From Imbricaverruca yamaguchii (lineage: Eukaryota > Arthropoda > Thecostraca > Neoverrucidae), in the NCBI GenBank assembly GCA_034440575.1, contig JAOTOL010001520.1:124001-188000 (forward strand): DNA of 64,000 nt, read 5' to 3'. Below are positions 12,185 through 24,256 of the stretch, one piece after another. Position 1 is the first letter of the stretch. Each line of letters opens with the position of its first letter. The notes under the pieces are model-generated. The model did no database searches. It saw nothing but the letters and a program-made list of their open reading frames with translations, and had not been told where the DNA came from. The position numbers and the translations under genes were made by a program.

Positions 12185-14434
12185 CTGCTAAATTCATTTA
12201 TTTATTTCACGATGCATGTCACCCGCGTACAGTGGCTGTTATGGACAGCCTGGGTATAACTCACATATATTTACAAAGAAAGGATAGATATGTGGGACGG
12301 ACGTGTACATTTTGATCCTGTGGAGATTGTGAGTTGTAGAGGTTATGATGCCAGCTCGGCATCAACACTCGGATGCCGTCGCCGACCGATCAATTGTTGC
12401 AGGCCATGAACGACCTTGGCCAACCATGTTCAGGTCCGTTTGGTTGGGTCGGCGACCTAGGAAGACGCGAGGAGCGAGAGGGTCGCGAGTGACAACACAG
12501 CTTGACGAATCGGCTGATATTTGCATTCGTGTATACTATCAGTCTACACGAAGAGAGACACGGATCTACATGGATGACGTAGGCTATCATCCGTGTAGAC
12601 TTTATGCGTCACTAATAGGCGAGGTAACGACGGAAATGTATTCTCGCGCCTGCAAGGTCAAATACGGCCAAATGCGCTAGATGAGTTCCGTGGGGATGGG
12701 AGGAAGGAAATTGAACCGTAGATAAGTACACAGGGAGCATTCCTCTGGTTTCAGCAAGATCGCCGAAAAAAAACAATGCAAAGTTATTGAAGCCGTTGCT
12801 ATGAATACACTTTTTTGTCTTCTGCGTAGATGGTATATCTGATCGCTCCATCTTGCTGGATGTGAGTACCGAATACTTGGAGCCTGTTCTCGTTTTAGAT
12901 TCGCTTACTGAGACAGCGGGACCAGTCAGTGGGAACAACAATGGCCAGCTCTCGAATATCGGGTCAGTATTTCACCTCAGCCCCGAACCCGACCTGGATC
13001 CGATGTCAGTTCCGGGTACGGATCAGTATTTTACACCAGAACAATATACCGGATCAATATTTCACACTAGAACATACCGGATCGGCATCTCACACCAATC
13101 CAATGTACTTGACCAGCACCATACCCTAATCCAGGATACCAAATCCAGGCTTCGCGTCACACCTCGGTAAGGATGAATCCCTCACCCCAATACAAAATCC
13201 AGGTAACTGCGTCCAGCGCAGTCTCAAGTCGCAAGTCAGCAGCCGGTCGCCGGAAATTGAACACGGCCGCCGTCACGCAAGTCAGTAGCCGTCCAAGGTC
13301 GAGGCGCGGCCGCCTCGCGCCTCTGGCACAGCGGCACAGTTCGCCTGACAACCGCGCAGAGGTGATGACCCACTCCGAGACCTGGCAGCATTCCCAGGCC
13401 GCGCCGCCAGTCGGGGCAGACGGAAGCCCGGCTGGTGGCGCGTGCCAACGCAGCCGGTGCTGCGCACGACGCCCGGGTCTGGCGCCCCCTCCCCCCCCCC
13501 CCGGAGTGGGCGCTGCGGACGGCGCCTCCTCGCGCCCGGGGCGGACTGTCGCCGGTGACGGGCGCCGGCCCCCCGGAGTGGGTGCGGCACTTCGGGTCGT
13601 GTCGACGTCTCCGGGTCAGAAGCGAGACTCATGGCCAGACATTGAGTGGCTAGTTGCTGGGACGTGGTTACCGGACTGGCGCGGAAGCCCTCATCAACTT
13701 TTATCCGCCGGATTCATAATAATAAGAGCTTCGCGATTTTCAAAAAGATTCCAGGAAGGAAGCAATTCATGTATAAGAACACTGGAGGGTCTCAGGACCC
13801 TGCACATATAGATACAAGAACAGGCAGGGTGGGGGGGGAGGATACTAGGACTATGGACCACTTTCCGAAATAATTGTGAATCCTATGCCCCTTTTCCAAA
13901 GATATTTGGAAACTCCGCTGCTGTTTTCAGCTGTTTCAGCTGTTTGCATATGAACGTCTAATAAAAAAGTTCAAGTCCAATTCCCCTGAGCTGTAATACA
14001 ATGACTAATAAGCCAATGAGGCCTACCATACGCAAAGGAAGCTGGCGCATTTGTAGACTGTCCCAATGTTGCGGAATTCGCCTCGACAGGACGACAAACG
14101 AAATAAGCACCATGGGAGTACGGGGTGTACGGAGGCGTAATGTCTTTGCAACGTGATCCACCATGGCACAGGCCTTCTTCGATGTCAGTTGCAAGGCACT
14201 GCTTAGTGCCAATCAGGAGCTGCAACGTCGCGAGAAAGCCATGATACATATCTGACGTAATGATCAACGCTAATGCACGATAGGAGAAAATGTGTTGGCG
14301 CCGGTGGCTGGCAACAAACGTGGCGATGGCTGATTACTGGTTAGCCGACCTGCCAATGTAGCACCGCCTGCACAGCTGTAAACATAGAACACACAGATAA
14401 GTGGCTCGCCACCACTCCCGGGCCGCGTACTCAC
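11871..14434. other. Unassigned stretch 3' of the Gly-rich gene's last seen exon
   Basis: A (GATT)n microsatellite lies at about 12148-12184. The part at 12960-13110 repeats GGATCAGTATTTCACACC-like phrases at about 40-50 bp spacing. The part at 13190-13630 is CpG-rich. No phase-0 exon that would continue the Gly-rich gene was found, so this may be its next intron, with the following exon outside the window. Confidence 0.4.
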
Positions 14435-15053
14435 GTTGAAGACGGTGGCGGCCGGGTTGAAGGCGTCTCCGCGTCGTGACTTAAGCGAGTACTTTCCCTT
14501 GAGGTTGAAGAACTTCTCGACGATCCAACCGATGGCCTTCTTGATCAGGTCGCCGATGATGCCGATGCCGCCGCTGCTCGGGTTCGAGTTGAGCGTGTGG
14601 CTCATGGCCGCCTTGAACATGTCGCCCATGGCGTTGCCGCCGCTCGTCACGTCCGACTGGTTGCCCGTGTTCTTGCCGCCGCTCAGCGCACCGATGATGG
14701 TGCCCAGCATGTTGCCGCTGGCCGCGTTGCCGCCGCCCGAGCCGTGGCCGCCGCCGGCGCCGCTGATAGCGCCAGAGATCAGGTTCTGCAGCATGCCAGC
14801 GGCGCCGCCGCCGCCGCCACCGCCGCCGCCGCCCAGCGCGTTGCCGAACGCCGACGAGATGAGAGAGCCCATGTCGACGCCGGCCACGCCCTTGCCGCCG
14901 TGCTTCATGGACGGGTGGGCGGGCGCCGGGTCGCCGCCGCCGCCGCCGCCGCCGCTGATCATGCCCATGATGCCGCCGAGCAGGTCGGAGCCACCGCCGC
15001 CACCGCCGCCACCGCCCTGGCCACCATAGCCTCCGCCGCCGCCGCCGGTCGAC
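14435..15053 (-). CDS. Gly-rich calpain-like protein, exon C
   Basis: The minus strand is open from an acceptor (GGCGGTCAG|GTCGACC) to a consensus donor (TTCAAC|GTGAGTAC) after 14435. The exon has 619 bases, enters with one base completing a codon and leaves in phase 0. It encodes poly-Gly linkers between short hydrophobic segments: SDLLGGIMGMISGGGG, MGSLISSAFGNALGGGG, AAGMLQNLISGAISGAGGG, NMLGTIIGALSGGKN and GIIGDLIKKAIGWIVEKFF. The final stretch, ending RGDAFNPAATVFN, is no longer Gly-rich. This pattern resembles the Gly-rich domain of calpain small subunits, which interacts with membranes, and of some invertebrate calpains. The entering base completes a Trp codon with exon B. Confidence in an exon is high. 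The calpain assignment rests on low-complexity sequence. A Gly-rich structural protein is the alternative. Confidence 0.7.
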
Positions 15054-17389
15054 CTGACCGCCAGGCACACACAAGCATCGGTCAGACGCCGACCAGTGCC
15101 GATTTGTTGGCTCACGGTGCAGATCCAGCCGAATGCCACTTGTCTGCTTTGCTAAAGCGTGACGGAATTCGGATTAGCCGAACAAACCATAAATAGTGCG
15201 TACAACTTAGCGATACATCTCCCAGTAGCCCAACGACGTATAAAAAGCAATCAGATTGGAATAAGGAAGTGGTTTCGTTCTTTAGCACGCACTACTTGTA
15301 AGATTTCTGCTCATCCGCTTCGCCATTGTTCTGGAACGTATGTCATGCACGTCGTATATTTCAGTTTTGCTTCAACATGAAAAGTAATATTTTACCAGAT
15401 TTAGAAGCCCATTATTGTAGTAAACAATGAACACAGCTAATTGTCACACCAGTGCATACATTATACTATATTTACAACATGCAGGGAACGTCATAGTATG
15501 TAAGACATAAACAAATATAGGAATTAAAAACAGCATCTGACGACAGCTTACAAGTGCAAACACCATTGGCGAATTTGTATTCAGCCATGCGAAGTGCGCA
15601 AATTTTTGGGAAAATAAATAACTAGTCGTGAACCATGTGGAATTTTAATAGATTACTATGTCTACAAGAAGACGCATTCATCGGATGTTGGACATGGACA
15701 CATATATCAAAGACCAATCCAGGCATTGGAAAAATACACACTACAGCGACGTCTAAAGTCTGCAGCAAAGGTGTGAATCGTGGATATTCGTCCCGGTGCT
15801 GGCGGCATTTACACTCTACTCAGGTTCAATATTGCAGCCTGGTATAAAACTGAAGGTCACCAGTTACCATCTTTTGGCTTGGAGGCCGTTGTAGTAAAGC
15901 CGAGACAACGCAAACATGCACATAGCTGGGTATTTCCATCGTCATAATGTGTACGACCAAAATTTATGAGTATAGGAGAGATATAAATATATTTTACAGC
16001 GATATTTGTAAAAAGACCGTTACATCAGAAAACACCTGTCGTCATCCTTCAATACCACACCCATGTCACACACCACAGCCCCTCCCCGAGGTCACCCGCC
16101 AACACCAGGTCACACGTCACCCGTCAAGGTCGCGCCCATGTCTCCAGCCGACGGCGGCAGACACGCACCAGTTGGCAGCGGGGCTGGGGACGCCAACAGG
16201 GCGTGGGCGAGCTCTGAAAATATCCTGTCACCTGGCTGCGGTGCCAGAAAACACGTCCCAAGACCGGCCTCATATAGGCGCCTTCCGCAGCGCGCACGCA
16301 CGTACACACGCACTCACGCACACACAGGGAGACCAATCCGTCCTCCCATATACCAGGGAGACGCGGCTCAACGGAGACGCTCACCTACATACCAGGGAGA
16401 TATCTGTCCAGGCCCACAGTGCACGGAGACCCTCCCCAGCTCACAATACCCGCACTGAACTCGCATACACGCACCAGGGAGATACCGCCCCAGATCATAA
16501 TCCAGGTCATAAGGACCACCTCACATCCACACCAAGGAGGTACATGTCGCAGATCGCAACAAAGGAGAGGCTCCCCTTCGCACAAACACAGGAGGGAAAT
16601 GTCCGAGTTCAACAACACGGAGTCCCGCCAGGCATTCAGCCTATGGAAGGGCCTGCACCAAGGTCATCCCTCACACCAGGCAGAAGCTACAATACAGGAA
16701 GACAACCGCATCACTGGCCGACCGGCGGATGTTTCATCCCAGGCACTGCATACACACAATAACAGTGGCTAACGTATCGAAAGAAAAAAAGCTGACAGGC
16801 AGCGCCCACACAGTTGAAAATTATGTTCAGGGAGAGTGAGCAACATCCGATAAATGAGGACTATCATAAATGGATCAGTATCCCACATACTGCGGCAGAT
16901 CCCAAAGTTCACCCTCTCATATGACCATAGAAAATAGCGGACCACGACAGAAACATAGCAATCACGGGAATTATAAACGCAAGCGGTGCCGCAGTCATCC
17001 TACAGTCAAGATAGAGTTGTGAATCTATCGAAGCGCATTGCCAAGCCAAAGTGAACATGAACCTAAGAACACCATAGCAAACTCAACGAAACAGATGCTC
17101 TGACAAATAAATACATTCAATTGGCAGAGAATCAGGTGAGCGGCACTCGCGAGGAGATTCACAACCGTCCACTTCGTCGAACTCCGCGTGCCGAACGCAT
17201 CCTGCAGTGCCAGAAATGCAGCGCCGGTGCAATTGAAGCGCGTGCTGCAGCTACCGCAGCGCTCCGGTCGCGTCAAGCCGATCCGGAGCGTGCGTCAGGC
17301 GTCCGGCGGGCCGACGTTCCGCCGCTGCCGAAGGGTCGGAGGGCCGACGAGCCGTCGACAGCGGAGGCCGAGCGGCCGGCGCCACTCAC
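15054..17389 (-). other. Intron between exons C and B of the Gly-rich gene
   Basis: A phase-2 intron of 2336 bases. It is mostly unassigned. At 16040-16760 the plus strand carries a degenerate tandem repeat of CACCAGG(G/T)AGA-like phrases about 40-65 bases apart, producing long open frames not taken as genes. Confidence 0.55.
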
Positions 17390-17393
17390 CAAC

Positions 17394-17431
<38 letters not shown>

Positions 17432-17724
17432 AGAATCTGTCCGATCATCTGCGCCGGGTCAAACTCGCCGGTGTGGCCGCCGCCAGGCCGCGACGCGTCG
17501 TGGCTGGGCAACGTCGGATACACGTCGCCACCCCTCGGGTACCTGTTGCGCTCCTCGTCGGTGCGATCGTCGCGAGTCGTGTTGGTGATGGAGCCCAGGA
17601 TGTTGTCCAAGCCGCCGCCGCCGCCGCCGCCGCCTCCTCCTCCGCCGCCGCCGCCGCCGCCGCCGAAGTGCTTCACACCGGCGCCGATGATGTCGCCCAG
17701 GTCGAGGGTGCCCCCGGCCTCCAC
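17390..17724 (-). CDS. Gly-rich calpain-like protein, exon B
   Basis: The exon runs from an acceptor (GCCGCGCAG|GTGGAGG) to a consensus donor (GGTTG|GTGAGTG) after 17390. Its 335 bases enter in phase 0 and leave in phase 2, which fits exons A and C exactly. The peptide begins VEAGGTLDLGDIIGAGVKHF and then has a run of about 18 Gly. It continues GLDNILGSITNTTRDDRTDE and GGDVYPTLPSHDASRPGGGH, reaches FDPAQMIGQIL and ends in a second Gly run of about 13. The Gly runs are (GGC)n trinucleotide tracts, so allele length may vary. The alternation of Gly linkers with LGDIIG- and MIGQIL-type segments matches exons A and C, which supports a single gene. Confidence 0.72.
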
Positions 17725-17797
17725 CTGCGCGGCACAAACGATGTATGTGAGCTTACCGACGATCATACGTGAGTGCGTGGGTAAGGGTGGGCACACG

Positions 17798-17833
17798 GTG
17801 ATAGAACGGCCGTTTGGAGGCGCGTTCTATCAC
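17798..17833. repeat. Inverted repeat, 10-bp perfect arms
   Basis: GTGATAGAAC at 17798-17807 is the exact reverse complement of 17824-17833, around a 16-base loop. It lies inside the intron. Confidence 0.6.
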
Positions 17834-19701
17834 TAGGTAAAGCGTGATTTATGTCTAGATGATTTTTAATTGACCTTGTTTATTAACACCAGAAATAGGA
17901 TTATGTATATAGTTTTACACCAATGCATTGGAAAGCCATATTATTGTGGAGACCTCAATAAATATGACTCAGACTCTGACTCTGACTCTGACATCAGAGA
18001 TGCTACGAATGAAGGGAACTCAGCAGGTATACGCTACACCAGCACGTATATGGAATAGATGTGTCACATGTGAACACTAGTTAAATACAAGCATGACGGG
18101 CAGGCAGGGAGATGACTTTACTGGATTTATCTGGAAATTTGGTCACAAACGAACCGATACTTCTTTAAATTGACACAGATACAAGCATAGAAAACAGACA
18201 CGTGAGACGGTAGCAGGATTTGGGATAGACATGAAATACGCATGAGCACATGGCGTTGATCAGCATCATACATCTAGGATTGACATCGTAGGCGAGCGTG
18301 GAAGGTGGGCATGAAAAAAAACAGGCAGATTCGGCCAATATACAGAGCCTGGCGTAAGCCCCTCTGTCAAGCCGAGCAGACACGGACACTGGCGGAAATT
18401 GGTTGCGCCGAAATATACAAATATATCTGAGCAGAGGGCAAGGAGCTTTTCCACGATAAGCCAGCACAGCAACGGGTAGTCGCGTAAGGCAATTTGCATT
18501 CGCCTCAGCGGCCGACATTCTCACAAGCAAACACGATTATCGCTGTTGACTGTTACGAAACACCGGTCCTCCGGGGACGGACAGAGGGTGTCTGGATCCC
18601 CTGGTGGAAGGCTGAGATTGGACAAACGCCAGAACAAGCAGCACGCCAGCAACTGGCATGGGCTAGGGAAGCGCCTCTAATGCTGGGGACGCCTATGAGA
18701 CATGTTGACCTAGTGGTCAGTCGAAATCGGTGCTTGTACAGCAAAAGGACGTAGCTGTACCGTCAACGCCAAAATCGATGCCCACCTGGGAAGCTGCTGA
18801 CAACTTCGACACCAGAACCAGCTTCGGGTCTCTCTGACAGGCGGCACGGTGTTCTCCGCACGGCGCGCGCCAAACAACTGGTGCACCACTGAGCTATGGG
18901 GTGTATCTGTGTGTGCCGTGTTGGGATGGGAATGCAAGCTATGCTGTGTCCCGACGCCGTCAAAGCACAACCTAAAGACTACATGCACCGTTACAGACAC
19001 CGTTCGTCAAGTAATTTCATTGCAGACTGGGGACGGGCCAGCCCAACAGCGCTGATGGAAGTGTGTGTGTGTGTGTGGGTGGGGGGCGAAGCTCGTAGCT
19101 CTCGACCACAGACGAACGGCTTCACCAGCAAACTAGCGACTTCTCGTGTCCCGACTTACCACACCGCTTGTCGTTCAGCATATTTTAAGCACCGCCAAGA
19201 TCAAAGACATTGGGACAATATTCATGTCACCACATGTCACTGAATGAAGCGGCTGCTGTATGGGTTGAGTGTGGTTCGTCGCCAGTCCAGCCTCACTCAC
19301 ACAGCCGCCACTGTAACAGTAGCTGGCGGTGCAGTTGCATGCCAAAAGTGAAAATATCCATATTATGTGTACATCAAGCTGAACGTGCCACTCACAGTCC
19401 CTCCTCCACCAGTAGTACGGTCGCCATTTCCCTGTGGAATATGTGATGAAAGATAGTACCACTCACGATTAACACCGTGGAGTGCACATCAGATCAGTTA
19501 AACGCAAGACCAATCACGAATTGAACGCACATATTCCTAGGTGCATCGGACGACGAGTGCTGATGTTTGTATTCCTGTTTTTTTTTCGGTAGTATAGTTT
19601 GGCAGTGCATCGATCAAAACGAGATCACATAACAATATATAATCTATTGCAATATATGACACTCGCAAGTCCCCGGTGGTCCGCGCCAACTTCGCATGTC
19701 C

Positions 19702-20366
19702 GGGGGTAGATGTCTGCCCCCTAAGATCTTTAGACATATCCTAGCTAGCGACAAACGGAAAACGGTGTTGGATAGCTGGCGACAAGCTCTATCGAAAGTG
19801 TTTCGGTCATTTTGTTCAGGTCAATATTCAGGCCACTGGGTCATCATAGGTCAAATTCAACCAGATCGGGTGGGACTCAGTTATTGACACATATCTCAGG
19901 ACCTGCAACAGATAGAAACAAACGGCAAACGCTATTCGACAGTCCTTGGAATGTGCTATCGATAATAGGCGGTGCGATTTAAGGTCAGGTCAACCGAAAC
20001 TATGACCTCAGGTCAAGGTCATGAAGTAACCTAGGGAGGGCATGTAATGTATCAATCGACACATCTTGTGATACAAGCACAATGACGGTAATTTCAGCCT
20101 TCTAGCTCAATGCAGTGAAATATAATGCGCAATAATTTGCTAGTGATCTCAGGTGACCTCCGATGACCTTAGTGAGGTCACTGAGCAAGAATGTCAGCGG
20201 TAACATTGAGCATAGTTTCCAACAACAAGCCACAAACGTTGTAAGATCATTCCGAGAGGAAATATGTAACCAGGGAACATTTGCATATTTTACCATAGCC
20301 CTTCAATGGGGAAGCCATGGCCGCGACCTGACCTTAGGTCAATGCTATGAAAAAAACAATATATAT

Positions 20367-20422
<56 letters not shown>

Positions 20423-20690
20423 TGGTCTCTGATGAGATCATGACGTGTTATAATTTTGGAATCAATCGCCCAATTATTGTGGAAGTTATGCCACCTAGAA
20501 CTCCGAGTGTAGTTGGGTCACTTCACATGACCTGGTGACCTGACTTAAGATGACCATGGATTAAAAATGTATTAGGATATGTGGAAAAGACTAATGAGCA
20601 GCCATGCGAGGTTTGGCCTTGCTAACTCGATTAGTATGGCGGCAAATTAGGAAAAAAAGACGCAGGGGGCAGATATCTGCCCCCAGACGT
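19702..20690. mobile_element. Palindrome-ended repeat, probable non-autonomous DNA transposon
   Basis: The right end carries a perfect 20-bp palindrome at 20665-20684, GGGGGCAGATATCTGCCCCC. The left end near 19704-19723 carries the same 20-mer with two changes. Inward of each palindrome the ends continue to match when one is reverse-complemented, so they behave as terminal inverted repeats. The interior has no coding frame. It is rich in AGGTCA/TGACCT half sites and includes a poly-A and (TA)n tract at about 20360-20420. No transposase is present and the target duplication was not resolved. Confidence 0.5.
20365..20420. repeat. Poly-A plus (TA)n microsatellite
   Basis: A run of A followed by about 18 TA units, inside the palindrome-ended repeat. 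Confidence 0.9.
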
Positions 20691-21656
20691 GCGCGTGACA
20701 AACCGCCAGCTGTGTGATGGAAATTCGTAATTCACGGACGGTATAAGGTGGTATTCGTGTTTTAAAAAAAAACGCGCGCACACAGCAACCGTGTAAAGCA
20801 CATCATGCTTTATATACAATAACCGCATGGCGGAATATGCTCATCCTATGTATGACGTGATATCTAATAAATAGAGTAGGCTAACCACTGATAGTGCCAC
20901 CAATCGTGGACATGTACAGAAACCTGGACAGTTCGTGAGGCGAGTTGTATATCACCACATACAATGTCAGCATTCCTCGGGCCTGAAGTCACCGCGGCAG
21001 CTTCAGTTTTGAGGGTCGGAACTGGCTACCAATACGCTGACGGCAACGACCGAAAACGCAACCGAAATGCTGAACCGGCGCAGATGATAAAGTGATCAAA
21101 GTAATCTCCCACAGCTTAGATAACTCCGAGACGGATGACATGATGTTCATTGTAACCCTACACTTTAGAAAACTTCGAGACAGGTGCGAACCGAAAACAA
21201 CACCAGAACGCCGTTGCGAAGTTACAAAACAGTGGAACGAAGCCCAAGGCATCTGAGGAACGTATGCTTTATGCTAAGGATGCTATCGAACATGTTGGTA
21301 AATTTTGACTGCGCTGCACCTAGGCATGCTGACAATATGACAACCATTGCTCATAAATCAAGGATTGTTAAATAGGAATACATCACTGTACCTGGCCTAT
21401 GCTTCACATTTCCCGGGACTGGATACATACCGTAGTTTAGGCATCAACCATTTTCAAGTTTTGCCACGACTTACGCCGAGACCTCCACGGTCGTGCTTGC
21501 GCTCACTGATGAAAATAGAGCACACGTGCTTCTCTACGCCGGCCTGCCAGCCTGCCGTCACCTTCCAACCACTGGCGTCGACCAAAGTGGGCCACGCAAG
21601 CAGCTGCAATGACGACTGTGAGCATTTTCGGGGCCCTGATCCCGGCGACGTAGTAC

Positions 21657-21777
21657 CTGATGTCCCTGCCGACGGCGCTCCGGCTCGTCCTTGTCGGTGA
21701 TGTTGTCGATGACCTCATTCGCCACGGCACCGACGAGGTCGCCGAAGAAGCCGCCTCCACCGCCGCGGCGGTCATCT
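21657..21777 (-). CDS. Gly-rich calpain-like protein, exon A
   Basis: A strong acceptor (CCCCTGCCCCTGTGTTACAG) precedes base 21777. The donor CATCAG|GTACTA follows base 21657. In the frame that joins exon B in phase 0, the exon adds one base and then 40 codons: DDRRGGGGGFFGDLVGAVAN, then EVIDNITDKDEPERRRQGHQ. The GGGGGFFGDLVGAVANEV segment is the first Gly-plus-hydrophobic unit. The charged tail precedes the next unit in exon B. The upstream exon, with the start codon, was not identified. Candidates on the minus strand near 24.5-24.9 kb are GC-rich but have no clear motif. AGAG at the acceptor leaves a two-base ambiguity in the exact start. Confidence 0.62.
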
Positions 21778-21839
21778 CTGTAACACAGGGGCAGGGGGTC
21801 GGTGAACAGAAATAGGAGATGTGTTAGCAGGGCGTGTGC

Positions 21840-22450
21840 ATAGTCAGGAAGCACATCAATACAGACGGGGAACACATCAATGGCAGGCAGTACGTCAACA
21901 TAGACAAGAAGTACATCAATACAGACGGGGAACGCATCAATGACAGGCAGTGCGTCAACATAGACAAGAAGCACATCAATACAGACAGGCAGCACGTCAA
22001 CATAGACAGGAAGCACATCAATACAGACAGGCAGCACGTCAACATAGACAGGAAGCACATCAATACAGACAGGCAGCACGTCAACATAGACAGGAAGCAC
22101 ATCAATACAGACGGGGAACACATCAATGACAGGCAGTACGTCAACATAGACAGGAAGCACATCAATGACAGGCAGTACGTCAACATAGACAGGAAGCACA
22201 TCAATACAGACAGGCAGCACGTCAACATAGACAGGAAGCACATCAATACAGACAGGCAGCACGTCAACATAGACAGGAAGCACATCAATACAGACGGGGA
22301 ACGCATCAATGACAGGCAGTACGTCAACATAGACAGGAAGCACATCAATGACAGGCGGGGAGCCCATCACTGGCAGGCAGCACGTCAACATAAACAGGAA
22401 GCACATCAATACAGACAGGGAGCACATCAATGACAGGCACCACGCCGACA
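21840..22450. repeat. Minisatellite, 42-bp unit
   Basis: About 14 copies of a 42-bp unit built on CATCAATACAGACAGGCAGC and ACGTCAACATAGACAGGAAG, with some shortened units of the CATCAATGACAGGCAG type. The unit is a multiple of three, so both strands are open for 170-320 codons. These frames are repeat artefacts. The array starts about 60 bases upstream of the exon A acceptor. Confidence 0.92.
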
Positions 22451-23654
22451 TAGACAGGAAGTGCACATAGATAGGGAGCACATCAATACAAAAGGGCATG
22501 ACGTGAATACGAACAAGCCAATACAGGCAGATCAATAAAAGCAGAGGACAGATGATCAGAGGGGGTGGGGGTGAACAGAAACAGGAAGACGATTGGCAGA
22601 AGTAGGTTGCAGATCAGCGCAGACAAGGAGCAGATGGACGCCGACAGTGTCCGCCATGCATACATGTGACCCCGCCTGGAATGTCTGGTTTTTTAACACT
22701 GCTGCGCTTGAATGTTGAGTTTTCCTCTATTTTATTGCCAACGCACGCATCGAAATGAGGTAAAGCTACTGGTGCTACCTAGCTCAGGATGTACAGATAG
22801 ATCGGATCGATAACAGGCTCCACGAGCCATTCAAAATCGCACGCGGCCAACACACATCCAATCGAAATGTGACGTACTTGTCAACCAACAACAGCATTCC
22901 GAAATACGGGATCGTATAAACATTAAGTTGAAAGTAGACTATATTGATCCATTTCAGCCATTGATCCGTGAACAGCCGTTGATCCATTTCAATACTATGT
23001 CTACCCCACGGTTGGTGTAGCCGCTTGAATTCGGTCGGCACTTTTGACCTTGCACACTCACGTCTACCAACGAAAGTGTCAGTGCCATCGTCAGAAGTAG
23101 CGGGGCGCTATCTGAACGAGAGACCCATTACTACGACCCTTATTCACTTACGGTGATGATCATCGCATTACCCATATTGCCACCATTATAGTCAACAATA
23201 GTGATTATCATTATCGCTGCTTTTCGTTGGTCATATATGGTTGCAGATCATGCTTTCTGAGGACTAGCAAGCATGACCTGCAAAGTGATAGCAAAGTGAT
23301 AGCAAAGCAAATTGATAGACATACCCAGTACATTTTTTTTCCCAAATTGTTCGTTGGAGTAAAAGACCTATACCATCGATTCCTATGTGAGAACGACGAA
23401 TGAATATGTCCGAGAATGCACTATCGCAAATCACCACTTGTATGGCTGAGCTCCCAGTTGCGGTTCTCCAATGGCTGTAATGTGGTCAGAGCTGAAGGGG
23501 AGGGTCGCAACAACGACGCGACGTCACAGCTCTCCAGGACACCAGGCACACGCCTGGCAGACCTCTTAATAAACGCGCCCACTCTTGCCGCGTTGCACAG
23601 ACCCGGCGTTTACATGCACGCCGCACAGCCTCCCCCCCCATCCCCCCCCGAGCA
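22451..23654. other. Unassigned DNA
   Basis: No gene or repeat recognised. It may be intron upstream of exon A. Confidence 0.35.
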
Positions 23655-23940
23655 GTGTCCTGGTCCGCTGGTGGACGTACAGCCCCCCCCCCCCCTCGAG
23701 CCGTGTTTGGGTCCGCTGGTGGCCGTACAATCCCCCCTCCCGAGCCGTGTTTGGGTCCGCTGGTGGCCGTACAGTCTCCGCCTGAGCCGTGTTTGGGTCC
23801 GCTGGTGGCCGCACAATCCCCGCCTGAGCCGTGTTTGGGTCCGCTGGTGGCCGCACAATCCCCGCCTGAGCCGTGTTTGGGTCTGCTGGTGGCCGTACAG
23901 TCTCCGCCTGAGCCGTGTCCGAGTCCGCTAGCGGATCTGG
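23655..23940. repeat. Minisatellite, 42-44-bp unit
   Basis: About six copies of a unit containing GAGCCGTGTTTGGGTCCGCT and GGTGGCCG(T/C)ACA. Unit starts fall near 23698, 23742, 23784, 23826, 23868 and 23910. Homopolymer C runs flank the first units. Confidence 0.9.
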
Positions 23941-24175
23941 AGTCTTCGATCCAAGGCCCATTAGTGGACCGTGTCCGGGGTTGTCAGTGGCCGGAATTTG
24001 GGGGTATGAACCTTGGATATGAATTTGTGGTATGCAACGTATTTATATCCAGGTTAAATAATGGGCCCAAGTGCTTTGTTTCGAGCTTGAATATACAGAC
24101 ATAAGATTCTAATCTATACCGGTATCCGTCGAAGAATCTGCATGTGGGAGTGTATCGGGATGCATTTCTTGTCCA

Positions 24176-24179
24176 ATAT

Positions 24180-24254
<75 letters not shown>
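24176..24254. repeat. (TA)n microsatellite
   Basis: About 35 TA units. Confidence 0.95.

Positions 24255-24256
<2 letters not shown>

Larger units (their letters stand above)
17725..21656 (-). other. Intron between exons B and A of the Gly-rich gene
   Basis: A phase-0 intron of 3932 bases. It contains a 10-bp-arm inverted repeat at 17798-17833, a short (TCTGAC)n run near 17964-17991 and the palindrome-ended repeat at 19702-20684. The rest, including 18000-19690 and 20700-21650, shows no supported feature. Confidence 0.55.

Noticed and set aside
14436..15029. Pro-rich plus-strand frame opposite exon C
   Set aside because: It is the antisense shadow of the Gly-rich exon. Splice sites and phases fit only the minus strand.
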